This document shows, one piece after another, positions 1 through 5,815 of a stretch of DNA of 5,815 nucleotides. The stretch lies in contig SLQN01000031.1 in the NCBI GenBank assembly GCA_007131465.1, positions 1 to 5,815 on the forward strand. The letters are read 5' to 3'. The notes below the pieces were generated by a model, which saw only the letters and a list, made by a program, of their open reading frames with translations, made no database searches and was not told where the DNA came from. The stretch's first letter is position 1; the number at the start of each line of letters is the position of its first letter. Both the position numbers and the translations under genes were made by a program. Source of the stretch: Paracoccaceae bacterium. Lineage in GTDB: Bacteria; Pseudomonadota; Alphaproteobacteria; Rhodobacterales; Rhodobacteraceae.

Positions 1-612
1 CTGATCATCCATATAGGCAATCTCTGCCGGGGTCCAAGCCGCGATCTGGTCAAAATGGAACACACCATTCTGGTTAAGCAGACCTTCCAGCTTGGGACCG
101 ACGCCGGAAATCTTTTTCAGATCGTCCGGCTGGCCGTCGCGAGCCTCGTTCAGCAGGTTTTCGGGCTTGACCCCGTCAACTGCGACCGCTTCGACCTTGG
201 CGGGCTTTTTCGCCTTTGCGGGGGCTGCGGCAACCTCGACCGCGAAGCCGGACACCGACCCTGTGCCGATCGCGGCCTTCACGCCCGTCGCAGCGGCCCC
301 CGAGGCCAAAATGTCCGTGACCCTGACCAGTGTCAGTTTCTGACGGTGACCCTTGGTGCGCTGCGAGCTGTGCTTGCGACGGCGCTTGACGAAATGGATG
401 ACCTTGTCAGCCTTGATTTGGTCGATAACTTCGGCCTGCACGCCAGCATCTTCCACCAGCGGCGCACCGATCACGGGCGCATCGCCGCCAAGCATCAGGA
501 TTTCATTGAACTGGACTGTTTCGCCAGCCTGTGCGGCAATGCGTTCCACGCGCAGCATATCGCCTGCCTGCACGCGGTATTGCTTGCCACCGGTTTTGAG
601 GACCGCAAACAT
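1..612 (-). CDS. rplU: 50S ribosomal protein L21 with C-terminal helix-hairpin-helix extension (3' partial)
   Basis: L21 is a primary 23S rRNA-binding protein of the large ribosomal subunit. Reading leftward from the ATG at 612-610, the frame stays open for 204 codons to the window edge, so the C-terminus is missing. Residues 1-103 are a full-length L21: it starts MFAVLKTGGKQYRV and carries the basic family signature around 76-91 (KRRRKHSSQRTKGHRQ). After it come an Ala/Lys/Val-rich linker (about 104-150) and a second domain (about 150-204) with the helix-hairpin-helix core ISGVGPKLEGLL. A typical L21 is about 103 residues, so this protein is at least double. From memory, Rhodobacterales L21 proteins carry such a tail; its role is unknown to me, and nucleic-acid binding is only inferred. 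A strong ribosome binding site (AAGAAGGA, 628-621) lies 8 nt before the start. In relatives rpmA (L27) usually follows, which would be left of the window. Confidence 0.96.
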   Translation of the reverse strand, partial: MFAVLKTGGKQYRVQAGDMLRVERIAAQAGETVQFNEILMLGGDAPVIGAPLVEDAGVQAEVIDQIKADKVIHFVKRRRKHSSQRTKGHRQKLTLVRVTDILASGAAATGVKAAIGTGSVSGFAVEVAAAPAKAKKPAKVEAVAVDGVKPENLLNEARDGQPDDLKKISGVGPKLEGLLNQNGVFHFDQIAAWTPAEIAYMDDQ

Positions 613-686
613 CGGTCTGTTCCTTCTTTTTCTGCCGCGCCCTGTGGCCCCTGCATCTGGTGCAAGCGTTACTGCCTCGGGCGGCG

Positions 687-704
687 TGCCCGTCATCACG
701 GGCA
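687..704 (-). promoter_or_regulatory. Hairpin in the rplU 5' leader
   Basis: The sequence TGCCCGT-GATG-ACGGGCA forms a perfect 7-bp stem with a 4-nt loop inside the predicted rplU leader, about 75 nt before the start codon. No T-run follows, so it does not look like a terminator. It could be a leader structure used for ribosomal-protein feedback or for mRNA stability, but I recognise no known leader family. The rest of the 613-810 gap holds only the promoter and the ribosome binding site. Confidence 0.4.
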
Positions 705-745
705 ATCATGGGTTCCGTGCGGACCGTATGCCCGTTCGGTGCGCG

Positions 746-775
746 TGCTATGGGGGAAACCGCATCGGCTGTCAA
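746..775 (-). promoter_or_regulatory. Probable sigma-70 promoter of rplU
   Basis: On the minus strand a perfect -35 hexamer TTGACA (775-770) is followed, after 18 bp, by ATAGCA (751-746) as a plausible -10. Transcription would begin near 738-740 and give a leader of roughly 125 nt before the rplU ATG. The position, just after the upstream ATPase gene and before a ribosomal protein gene expected to be highly expressed, fits. The -10 is degenerate, as is common in alphaproteobacteria. This rests on motif reading only. Confidence 0.6.
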
Positions 776-810
776 GCCGCGCGGCGCCTCATCGGCAAGG
801 GTTTTCGGGC

Positions 811-1683
811 CTAGAGATGCAGCCCGCTGCGCCCGGCCAGATCGGTGAAAAATTGCCACGCGACGCGGCCCGACCGGCTGCCGCGCGTTGCCTGCCATTC
901 GATCGCTTCGGCGCGCAGGCGTTCAGGCGCGATTGTCAGCCCGTAGGCCGCGCAATAGCCGTCGATCATGGCCAGATACTCGTCCTGCCCGCAGGGATGG
1001 AAGCCCAGCCACAACCCGAACCTGTCGGACAGCGAGACCTTTTCTTCCACAGCCTCGGACGGGCTGATCGCGGAAGAGCGTTCATTCTCGATCATGTCGC
1101 GCGGCATGAGGTGACGGCGGTTCGACGTGGCATAAAGCACCACATTCTGGGGTCGCCCCTCAACCCCGCCATCCAGCACCGCTTTGAGCGATTTGTAATG
1201 CTGGTCGTCGTGGCTGAAGGACAGATCATCGCAAAACAGCACGAATCGCGCCTGTGCTTGACGCAGATGAGTCATCAGCCGCCCGATGGCGGGCAGGTCC
1301 TCGCGCTGGATCTCAACCAGTTTCAGCGCACTGTCCGGCACAACGTCCAGCACATGCGCATGTACGGCCTTCACCAGCGAGGATTTCCCCATCCCCCGCG
1401 CGCCCCACAAAAGCGCGTTATTCGCAGGCAACCCGCGGGCGAACTGCACTGTGTTGGCCAGAAGCGTGTCGCGCGCGCGATCGATACCCAGCAGCAGGTC
1501 CAGCGCGACCCGGTTCACTTCGGGGACTGGCTGCAACCGGTCCGGGCCGACATGCCAGATGAAGGCGTCAGCGGCGTCAAAATCCGGGACGGGTTCGGCA
1601 GGCGGTGACATGCGTTCCAGCGCGTTGGCGATGCGGCGCAGAGTGTCCCCCTCGCCCGCCAGTTCATCCGGCGAGAAGGTCAT
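811..1683 (-). CDS. AAA+ ATPase, DUF815/COG2607-type ATP-binding protein
   Basis: This 290-residue soluble protein is a P-loop AAA+ ATPase of the DUF815 family, whose cellular role is not established. A helical N-terminal region (1-85) precedes the nucleotide-binding core: Walker [10 protein letters not shown] at 94-102 with K100; Walker [11 protein letters not shown] at 147-156 with acidic D152/D153; and a sensor-1-like stretch YATSNRRH at 184-191 with N188. An arginine-rich segment near 267-273 (RGSRSGR) could be sensor 2. There are no membrane segments and no signal peptide. Its ATG (1683-1681) overlaps the tatC stop in ATGA, so it is probably translated by coupling from the tat mRNA. The ribosome binding site lies within the end of tatC and is weak. 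The operon position hints at a link to Tat export or membrane protein quality, but that is inference. No convincing terminator follows it before the rplU promoter. Confidence 0.9.
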   Translation of the reverse strand: MTFSPDELAGEGDTLRRIANALERMSPPAEPVPDFDAADAFIWHVGPDRLQPVPEVNRVALDLLLGIDRARDTLLANTVQFARGLPANNALLWGARGMGKSSLVKAVHAHVLDVVPDSALKLVEIQREDLPAIGRLMTHLRQAQARFVLFCDDLSFSHDDQHYKSLKAVLDGGVEGRPQNVVLYATSNRRHLMPRDMIENERSSAISPSEAVEEKVSLSDRFGLWLGFHPCGQDEYLAMIDGYCAAYGLTIAPERLRAEAIEWQATRGSRSGRVAWQFFTDLAGRSGLHL

Positions 1684-2555
1684 TTCTCGTCTTCCAGTTC
1701 ATCCTCGAACACCGGATCGTCGTCATCCAGCAGGCCCTCGCGGCGCAACTCCTCGTTACGCTTCTTCTCGACCATGGCGACCAGCCGGATCGAGATTTCA
1801 TAAAGCCCGTAGACCACCACAAACAGGATCACCTGCGTGATGACATCGGGCGGTGTCACCAGCGCCGCAAGCGTCAGGATGCCCACAATCGCCCATTTGC
1901 GCCCTGCCCGCAGTCCCGCCTCGGACACCAGCCCGGCCTTGCCCATCAGCGTCAGCAGGACCGGAAGCTGGAAACACAGACCGAAGGCGACGATGAACTT
2001 GATCGTCAGGTTCAGGTATTCCTGCGCCGAGCCCTGAAACACGACCGAAAGCGGAGCCGCGCCGGTGACGCCTTCGACTACCTCGCCGCCTGCGCCAAAT
2101 TGCTGGAAGCCAAGGAAGAAATTATATGCAAGCGGCGTGACAACGTAAAAGGCGAAGGACGCGCCCAGGAAGAACATGAAGGGCGAGGCGACGATGAACG
2201 GAAGGAAAGCGTTCTTTTCGGACCGGTAGAGACCCGGCGCCACGAACCGCCACAACTGATGCGCGATGACCGGGAAAGACAGCATGAACCCGCCCAGGAT
2301 CGAGACCTTGATCGCGACGAAAAAACCCTCTTGTGGGCTGATGAAGATCAGGTCGCAATCCTGCCCGCGCGCGGCCAGCGCATCACACAGCGGCGCTGTC
2401 AGAAAATTGAAGATCGGGGTGGCGACCGTGAAGCATAGCACCATCGCCACGACAAAGGCGAAGACGGATTTGATCAGGCGCGTGCGCAACTCGGCCAGAT
2501 GCTCGATCAGCGGCGCACCCTTGTCCTCGATGTCATCCTGCGGGTTGGTGGTCAT
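1680..2555 (-). CDS. tatC: Twin-arginine translocase subunit TatC
   Basis: TatC is the multi-spanning inner-membrane core of the Tat translocase; with TatB it binds twin-arginine signal peptides of folded cargo. The 291-residue protein has six hydrophobic spans (about 30-48, 78-97, 118-140, 181-205, 221-236, 238-256). The N-terminal signature HLAELRTRL sits at 19-27, with E22 matching E. coli E15. The cytoplasmic-loop motif [12 protein letters not shown] sits at 104-115, with E113 matching E. coli E103; both are signal-peptide contacts. The SPQEGFF motif is at 73-79 and the TPPD turn at 234-237. At the place of E. coli E170, in the fourth span, there appears to be Q196. The C-terminal tail (275-291) is very acidic. 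The gene overlaps tatB by 4 nt upstream and the ATPase gene by 4 nt downstream, so it sits inside a tight operon. Confidence 0.98.
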   Translation of the reverse strand: MTTNPQDDIEDKGAPLIEHLAELRTRLIKSVFAFVVAMVLCFTVATPIFNFLTAPLCDALAARGQDCDLIFISPQEGFFVAIKVSILGGFMLSFPVIAHQLWRFVAPGLYRSEKNAFLPFIVASPFMFFLGASFAFYVVTPLAYNFFLGFQQFGAGGEVVEGVTGAAPLSVVFQGSAQEYLNLTIKFIVAFGLCFQLPVLLTLMGKAGLVSEAGLRAGRKWAIVGILTLAALVTPPDVITQVILFVVVYGLYEISIRLVAMVEKKRNEELRREGLLDDDDPVFEDELEDEK

Positions 2556-3064
2556 GCCTGACTCTTGTCTGTGGCGGACTTGCCGGAACCATCAGTTGGC
2601 GTGGTTGCTCCCGGCTCCGGCGGGCTGGTCCGCTCCTGCCGCAGTCGCGCCATTTCAGCGGCGATCTGTGCCTTTCCAGTCGCATCTTTCTGCGCGTCCG
2701 TTTCGGCCGCGGTGGCATTTTTCGCGTCTGTGCCGGGCTTGCCCGCAGTAGTAGGGTCAGCAGGTTTCTTCGCACCGCCTGTCTTGGCGTCGTCCTTCAG
2801 CGGGTCCCATTTGCGCATCTTGTCAAGCTCATCCAACCCCATGCTGCGCGTATCAGTCGCTTTGCGCAGGTCCTTGGCGACATCCTTCACCCCGCTCGCA
2901 TCTGCCGCGTCATCCATGGCGCGCTGAAATTCGCGTGCCATGCCGCGCGCTTTCGCAGTGAATTGCCCAAGGCTGCGAAACATGTTCGGCAAATCTTTGG
3001 GACCGACCACGATCAGCGCAACGATGCCGATCACCAGCAGCTCTGTCCAGCCGAGATCAAACAT
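2552..3064 (-). CDS. tatB: Twin-arginine translocase subunit TatB
   Basis: TatB partners TatC in the receptor complex for twin-arginine signal peptides at the inner membrane. The 170-residue protein begins [17 protein letters not shown], the standard TatB N-terminus, with conserved E8. It has one membrane span (about 6-20), the G21-P22 hinge and an amphipathic helix (about 27-55). The long hydrophilic tail (about 85-170) is rich in Lys, Asp, Ala, Thr and Pro, poor in aromatics and likely disordered. A longer reading from an ATG at 3103 is possible, but the family N-terminus and a G-rich ribosome binding site (GGGGGG, 5 nt before) favour 3064. Its stop overlaps the tatC start in ATGA, so the TatB and TatC amounts are probably matched by coupling. 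A 74-nt spacer separates it from tatA. Confidence 0.96.
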   Translation of the reverse strand: MFDLGWTELLVIGIVALIVVGPKDLPNMFRSLGQFTAKARGMAREFQRAMDDAADASGVKDVAKDLRKATDTRSMGLDELDKMRKWDPLKDDAKTGGAKKPADPTTAGKPGTDAKNATAAETDAQKDATGKAQIAAEMARLRQERTSPPEPGATTPTDGSGKSATDKSQA

Positions 3065-3080
3065 CACACCCCCCAATACT

Positions 3081-3101
3081 GCCGCGCCATCACAAGGCGG
3101 C
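3081..3101 (-). other. Small hairpin in the tatA-tatB spacer
   Basis: Within the 74-nt spacer between tatA and tatB, GCCGC and GCGGC can pair across an 11-nt loop; a bulged 6-bp version (GCC-GCC with GGC-GGC) is also possible. No T-run follows on the minus strand. It might slow decay of the tatA part of the message or modulate tatB translation, which would fit the excess of TatA over TatB known in other bacteria. It is weak and may be chance in GC-rich DNA. Confidence 0.25.
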
Positions 3102-3138
3102 ACGCCCAGCTTTTACCCGCCCTGCACCCAGCGTCGGT

Positions 3139-3363
3139 TCAGGCCTTGTCCTTGTCGTGGTCAGGGGTGATGTCGCGCGTTGTGTGCGTCGTGTCATCCG
3201 GAGCTTTCTCGATCTCTTCCGAGCCGTCTTTCAGACCCTTCTTGAACGAGGTAATGCCCTTGCCCACTTCGCCCATCAACGCGCTGACCTTGCCGCGCCC
3301 GAAAAGCACCAGCACGACAATGGCGATGATGATAAAGCCTGCAGGCCCGATATTGTTCAGCAT
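3139..3363 (-). CDS. tatA: Twin-arginine translocase subunit TatA
   Basis: TatA oligomerises in the inner membrane to open a path for folded Tat substrates. The 74-residue protein has the usual size and layout: a short N-terminus (MLNNIGPAG), one membrane span (about 6-20), the conserved F21-G22 hinge, a basic amphipathic helix (about 24-44, [19 protein letters not shown]) and a short charged tail ending in KDKA. The N-terminus and FG hinge separate it from TatB, which has G-P. An excellent ribosome binding site (GGGAGA, 3374-3369) lies 5 nt before the ATG and fixes the start. It is the first gene of the tat operon, since the gene upstream is a cyclase 140 bp away and a promoter-like sequence lies in that gap. 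Being first, with its own strong ribosome binding site, suits the high TatA level the complex needs. Confidence 0.97.
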   Translation of the reverse strand: MLNNIGPAGFIIIAIVVLVLFGRGKVSALMGEVGKGITSFKKGLKDGSEEIEKAPDDTTHTTRDITPDHDKDKA

Positions 3364-3413
3364 GCTGTTCTCCCTTCCGCGCGTCCGCGATTGCGCCGCG
3401 CCTTCACCTGCAC

Positions 3414-3440
3414 ATTTATGGGGTCTTGAAGCCCAATCAA
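3414..3440 (-). promoter_or_regulatory. Candidate promoter of the tat operon
   Basis: On the minus strand TTGATT (3440-3435) and ATAAAT (3419-3414) are separated by 15 bp, which is short; reading the -35 one base earlier as TTTGAT gives 16 bp. They sit about 50 bp upstream of the tatA start, in the most AT-rich part of the 140-bp gap. Spacing and hexamers are imperfect, so this is a tentative call. Confidence 0.4.
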
Positions 3441-3446
3441 AGCCCC
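3420..3446. repeat. Imperfect inverted repeat upstream of tatA
   Basis: On the minus strand GGGGCTTTGA and TCAAGACCCC flank a 7-nt TTGGGCT centre; the 10-bp arms have one mismatch and one G-T pair. It overlaps the candidate -35 of the tat promoter. It could be an operator, or a stem ending the message of the upstream cyclase, but no T-run follows (ATAAATG comes next), so a classic intrinsic terminator is unlikely. Confidence 0.4.
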
Positions 3447-3503
3447 AAATGCGGAATCGGGAGAATTTCCTGCCCGGGCCGCTTTGGGACAGGGCTGCGC
3501 AGG

Positions 3504-4343
3504 TCAGTCCCAGGGGTCGAGGACAGGAATATTCACAGCGCCGATAACGCGGTTGCGGCCGTTTTGTTTCGCCTCGTAGAGAAAGGCGTCGGCAGCCGTG
3601 ATCAGCGCATCGCGAGAGTCGATCTCTGGCCCGCAGGTCGCAACGCCAAGACTGGCCGTAAATGCGATCTCGGGGTAATCGCGCACTGTCGTGCCCTCAA
3701 TGACCCGGCGCAGACGCTCGGAAATTTCCACCGCGGCGTCGATGTCGGCCATCAGCAGGACGCCGAACTCCTCGCCGCCCAGACGGCCGAGGCGGTCGCA
3801 GGGGCGCAATTCTGACTGCATGACATGGGCCACCGCCCGCAGCACGGCATCGCCTGCATTATGGCCATGTGTGTCATTGATGATCTTGAAATGGTCCAGA
3901 TCAAAGATCACGAGGCTGCAATGTTGCCCCCTGCGCAGCCAGGTGGCCACCGCGCGCCCAAGATCGACCATGAAGGCCCGGCGTGTCATTGCCTTGGTCA
4001 GCATGTCACAATGCGCAACCGACCAGAGCGCGTGATGCTCAGCCACCAGAACCGCAAACCCGGCCAGCAGATGCGCCGCGCCCGAGTCGAATTCTTCGGC
4101 GAAGGCGCGCAGCATCCCGATCCGGCTGCCCTGATGCACGATCGGGGCCTGAATGCTGGCCATGTCCGTCGGGACCGCCTGCACGGGCGCTCCGTCAAGC
4201 TGAACACAGACCCGCCGCGCCCCGGTCGTCTGCCGGATCAGATACATGATCGTATCGTATTGTTCGGCCATCGGGTCGGGTAAATCGAGGAAATCCGAGA
4301 CTGTCTGTTCAGCCTGCGTCGAGAGATTCGAAGCCATGTTCAT
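3504..4343 (-). CDS. Diguanylate cyclase (GGDEF domain) with short GAF-like N-terminus
   Basis: This 279-residue protein should condense two GTP into c-di-GMP in the cytoplasm; no membrane span or signal peptide is seen. Residues about 25-108 resemble a reduced GAF sensor fold, ending in the GAF-like stretch [19 protein letters not shown] and a helix into the catalytic domain. The GGDEF domain (about 111-268) has [11 protein letters not shown] at 147-157, with metal ligand D148 and substrate-side N156, then D165 in GHNAGD, and an intact GGEEF active loop at 189-193. An inhibitory-site RxxD (R180-D183) lies exactly 5 residues before GGEEF, so product inhibition is likely. The usual DxLTGLxNRR entry motif is altered to [10 protein letters not shown] (113-122). 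The first ATG (4343) is chosen over the one two codons later; a purine-rich GAGAG lies 12 nt upstream, rather far. It appears to be its own transcription unit with a CtrA-type site 58 nt upstream. Confidence 0.93.
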   Translation of the reverse strand: MNMASNLSTQAEQTVSDFLDLPDPMAEQYDTIMYLIRQTTGARRVCVQLDGAPVQAVPTDMASIQAPIVHQGSRIGMLRAFAEEFDSGAAHLLAGFAVLVAEHHALWSVAHCDMLTKAMTRRAFMVDLGRAVATWLRRGQHCSLVIFDLDHFKIINDTHGHNAGDAVLRAVAHVMQSELRPCDRLGRLGGEEFGVLLMADIDAAVEISERLRRVIEGTTVRDYPEIAFTASLGVATCGPEIDSRDALITAADAFLYEAKQNGRNRVIGAVNIPVLDPWD

Positions 4344-4399
4344 CGCGGGTATCTGCTCTCTTTTCAGTGACAGACCTGAAGGCCAGCACCATATCCGTG

Positions 4400-4415
4400 G
4401 TTAACATTCCTTTAA
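4400..4415 (-). promoter_or_regulatory. CtrA-type binding site upstream of the diguanylate cyclase
   Basis: The minus strand reads TTAA-AGGAATG-TTAAC, an exact match to the alphaproteobacterial CtrA consensus TTAA-N7-TTAAC. It lies about 58-72 bp upstream of the cyclase ATG. A further TTAA abuts it (4416-4419), and the whole patch is flanked by GGTTAA/TTAACC arms spanning 4399-4421. In a GC-rich window this AT-rich patch stands out. In Rhodobacterales CtrA commonly controls flagellar and c-di-GMP genes, which fits the target. I could not pick the -10 with confidence, so activation versus repression is open. Confidence 0.6.
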
Positions 4416-4518
4416 TTAACCGTGAATCATGGCAGAATCTTGGCGCGATCCGCAAGTGACTCGCACAATCCTGACGATAGTCGCTGCTGTACGCTGCCTG
4501 CGACACCCGTGTTCAAGG

Positions 4519-4537
4519 AAAAACCCGCGCCGAGGGC
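4519..4537 (-). terminator. Weak candidate terminator after hflX
   Basis: Just past the hflX stop, the minus strand has CCC-TCGGCGC-GGG followed directly by five T residues. The stem is only 3 G-C pairs, extendable by a G-T pair, so intrinsic termination would be inefficient. The T-run and position are suggestive; the rest of the gap up to 4344 holds the CtrA-type site and the cyclase leader. Confidence 0.25.
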
Positions 4538-4538
4538 C

Positions 4539-5815
4539 TCAGTCCAGCATCCGGAACTGGCGGCGCTGGCGGTCGGTCCAGTTGACCTCGATCCGGTAGC
4601 CCGTTTCCGTCTCGGATTCGGCCTGCACCACAGCGTGTTCATGAAGCCATGCCCGCGCTCGCCCCTGTTCAAAACCAAGCGTCACCTCTTCCAGATGGCG
4701 CGTATCGTCAAGCCGGGCGGTCAGGGCATCAAACAGCGTCTCCAGCCCTGCCCCGGTCAGCGACGAGCCAAGGTGTACCCCGGCATCCGACCGCGCGCGC
4801 TCTGCCAGCGCGTCGCGCTGGGCGTCCGGCAAAAGGTCGGACTTGTTCCACAATTCAAGTTGCGGAGTTTCCATTGTCACGCCCAGATCCGCGAGAATAT
4901 CGTTGACGTTGCGCGCCTGTTCTTCGGTCTCGGGATGGGCGATGTCGCGGACATGCACGATCAGGTCGGCCTCCAGCACCTCTTCGAGTGTTGCGCGGAA
5001 GGCTGCGACAAGCTGCGTCGGCAGGTCCGAGATGAAGCCCACCGTGTCCGACAGGATGATCTCCTTGCCGCTGGGCAGGCGCACGGCGCGCATGGTCGGG
5101 TCGAGCGTGGCAAACAGCATGTCCTTGGCCAGCACGTCGGCCCCGGTCAGACGGTTGAACAGGGTCGATTTGCCCGCATTGGTATAGCCCACCAGCGCCA
5201 CAACCGGAAAGGGGATCTTGCGCCGCGCCGCGCGGTGCAATTCGCGCGTTCGCGCGACTTTGGATAACTGCCGGCGCAGCCGCACCATCTGCGTGTCGAT
5301 GGCGCGGCGGTCGGCCTCGATCTGTGTCTCGCCCGGCCCGCCCACGAAGCCAAGCCCGCCGCGCTGACGCTCCAGATGCGTCCAGGCGCGCACCAGCCGC
5401 GTGCGCTGGTAACTCAGCGCCGCCAGTTCGACCTGCAAAACGCCTTCGCGCGTGCGCGCCCGGTCGGCAAAGATTTCGAGGATCAGGCCAGTCCGGTCCA
5501 GCAGCTTGACCTTCCAGGCACGTTCCAGATTGCGTTGCTGCACAGGCGTCACCGGCCCGTCGACCAGCACCAGCGCGATCTCCGCCTCAGCGATCTGCGC
5601 GCCAATCTCCTCGACCTTGCCGGACCCGAACAACATCCCCGGTTGTGCCTTGGGCAGGCGCACCACAGCGCTGTCCACGACCTCGAGCCCGGGCAGCGCC
5701 TGCGCCAGAGACACAGCCTCGGCCAGCGCCAGATCGGGCGCGCGCGGGCCGGGGCGCGCCTTGATATCGGGATGCAGCACCAGCGCACGGGTCAACCGGT
5801 CATGCGTTTCGTGAC
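4539..5815 (-). CDS. hflX: GTPase HflX, ribosome-associated (5' partial)
   Basis: HflX is a GTPase that binds the 50S subunit and splits or rescues stalled ribosomes, notably in stress. Numbering from the TTG at 5795-5793, the HflX N-terminal domain covers 1-145, the family linker GGLGFVGGPGETQIEADRR is at 146-164, and the G domain follows: G1 GYTNAGKST (203-211), G2 in FATLDPT (229-235 region), G3 DTVGF (250-254), G4 NKSD (317-320), G5-like SSLTGAG (344-350). A short C-terminal domain follows. The reading frame continues without a stop past the TTG to the window edge, encoding HETHDR before LTRALVLHPD; this resembles Rhodobacteraceae HflX N-termini, so the true start is probably a few codons beyond 5815. 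In many alphaproteobacteria hfq precedes hflX, so hfq may lie just right of the window. All GTPase motifs are intact. Confidence 0.97.
   Translation of the reverse strand, partial: HETHDRLTRALVLHPDIKARPGPRAPDLALAEAVSLAQALPGLEVVDSAVVRLPKAQPGMLFGSGKVEEIGAQIAEAEIALVLVDGPVTPVQQRNLERAWKVKLLDRTGLILEIFADRARTREGVLQVELAALSYQRTRLVRAWTHLERQRGGLGFVGGPGETQIEADRRAIDTQMVRLRRQLSKVARTRELHRAARRKIPFPVVALVGYTNAGKSTLFNRLTGADVLAKDMLFATLDPTMRAVRLPSGKEIILSDTVGFISDLPTQLVAAFRATLEEVLEADLIVHVRDIAHPETEEQARNVNDILADLGVTMETPQLELWNKSDLLPDAQRDALAERARSDAGVHLGSSLTGAGLETLFDALTARLDDTRHLEEVTLGFEQGRARAWLHEHAVVQAESETETGYRIEVNWTDRQRRQFRMLD

Noticed and set aside
503..898. Minus-strand open frame bridging rplU, the gap and the ATPase end
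   Set aside because: It overlaps two certain genes in another frame, and its Arg/Ala-rich product resembles nothing.
55..1608. Plus-strand open frame of 517 codons
   Set aside because: It runs antisense through rplU, the gap and the ATPase gene. It has no recognisable domain or ribosome binding site, and its composition is that of a GC-rich antisense shadow.
1605..2438. Plus-strand open frame of 277 codons opposite tatC
   Set aside because: Its Asp/Arg/Gln/His-rich composition is what antisense of a hydrophobic membrane protein gives. tatC is certain.
3065..3103. Longer TatB start at ATG 3103
   Set aside because: It would add 13 residues before the conserved MFDLGW N-terminus, which would disturb the membrane-span position. 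A G-rich ribosome binding site supports 3064.
3472..3479. GCCCGGGC palindrome downstream of the cyclase as a terminator
   Set aside because: It is a loop-less 8-bp palindrome without a T-run; expected by chance at this GC content.
4422..5267. Plus-strand open frame of 281 codons opposite hflX
   Set aside because: It is antisense to the conserved GTPase domain and shows no family motif; codon-bias shadow.
1..5815. Mobile elements, CRISPR arrays, tRNA or defence genes
   Set aside because: No repeats, transposase motifs, spaced direct repeats or tRNA-like folds were seen; every long stretch is explained by housekeeping genes on one strand.

Overview
This window looks like core chromosome of a GC-rich alphaproteobacterium, most likely of the Rhodobacterales (Rhodobacteraceae/Paracoccaceae). 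The main clues are an L21 ribosomal protein with an Ala/Lys-rich linker and a helix-hairpin-helix tail, the tatA-tatB-tatC order and sequence style, and an HflX closely resembling that lineage. This placement is from recalled family patterns, not from a search. No insertion sequence, phage gene, CRISPR array, tRNA or rRNA was seen.

All seven genes lie on the minus strand, so transcription runs from right to left. From the right edge they are: hflX (ribosome-associated GTPase, 5' end outside the window), a 195-bp gap holding a near-perfect CtrA-type site, a GGDEF diguanylate cyclase, a 140-bp gap with a probable tat promoter, tatA, tatB, tatC, an AAA+ ATPase of the DUF815/COG2607 type, a 198-bp gap with a strong promoter-like sequence and a leader hairpin, and rplU (3' end outside the window).

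The middle block is a Tat export operon. TatA forms the pore-forming oligomer, while TatB and TatC form the receptor for folded proteins with twin-arginine signal peptides. tatB/tatC and tatC/ATPase each overlap by ATGA, so the four genes are probably one transcript, and the ATPase is translationally tied to tatC. The diguanylate cyclase makes the second messenger c-di-GMP and keeps its active-site and inhibitory-site motifs. The TTAA-N7-TTAAC site just upstream suggests it belongs to the CtrA regulon, which in this group controls motility and c-di-GMP signalling.

No wholly new system is evident. The points most worth following are the CtrA-type site before the cyclase, the ATPase coupled to tatC, and the unusual tail on L21.
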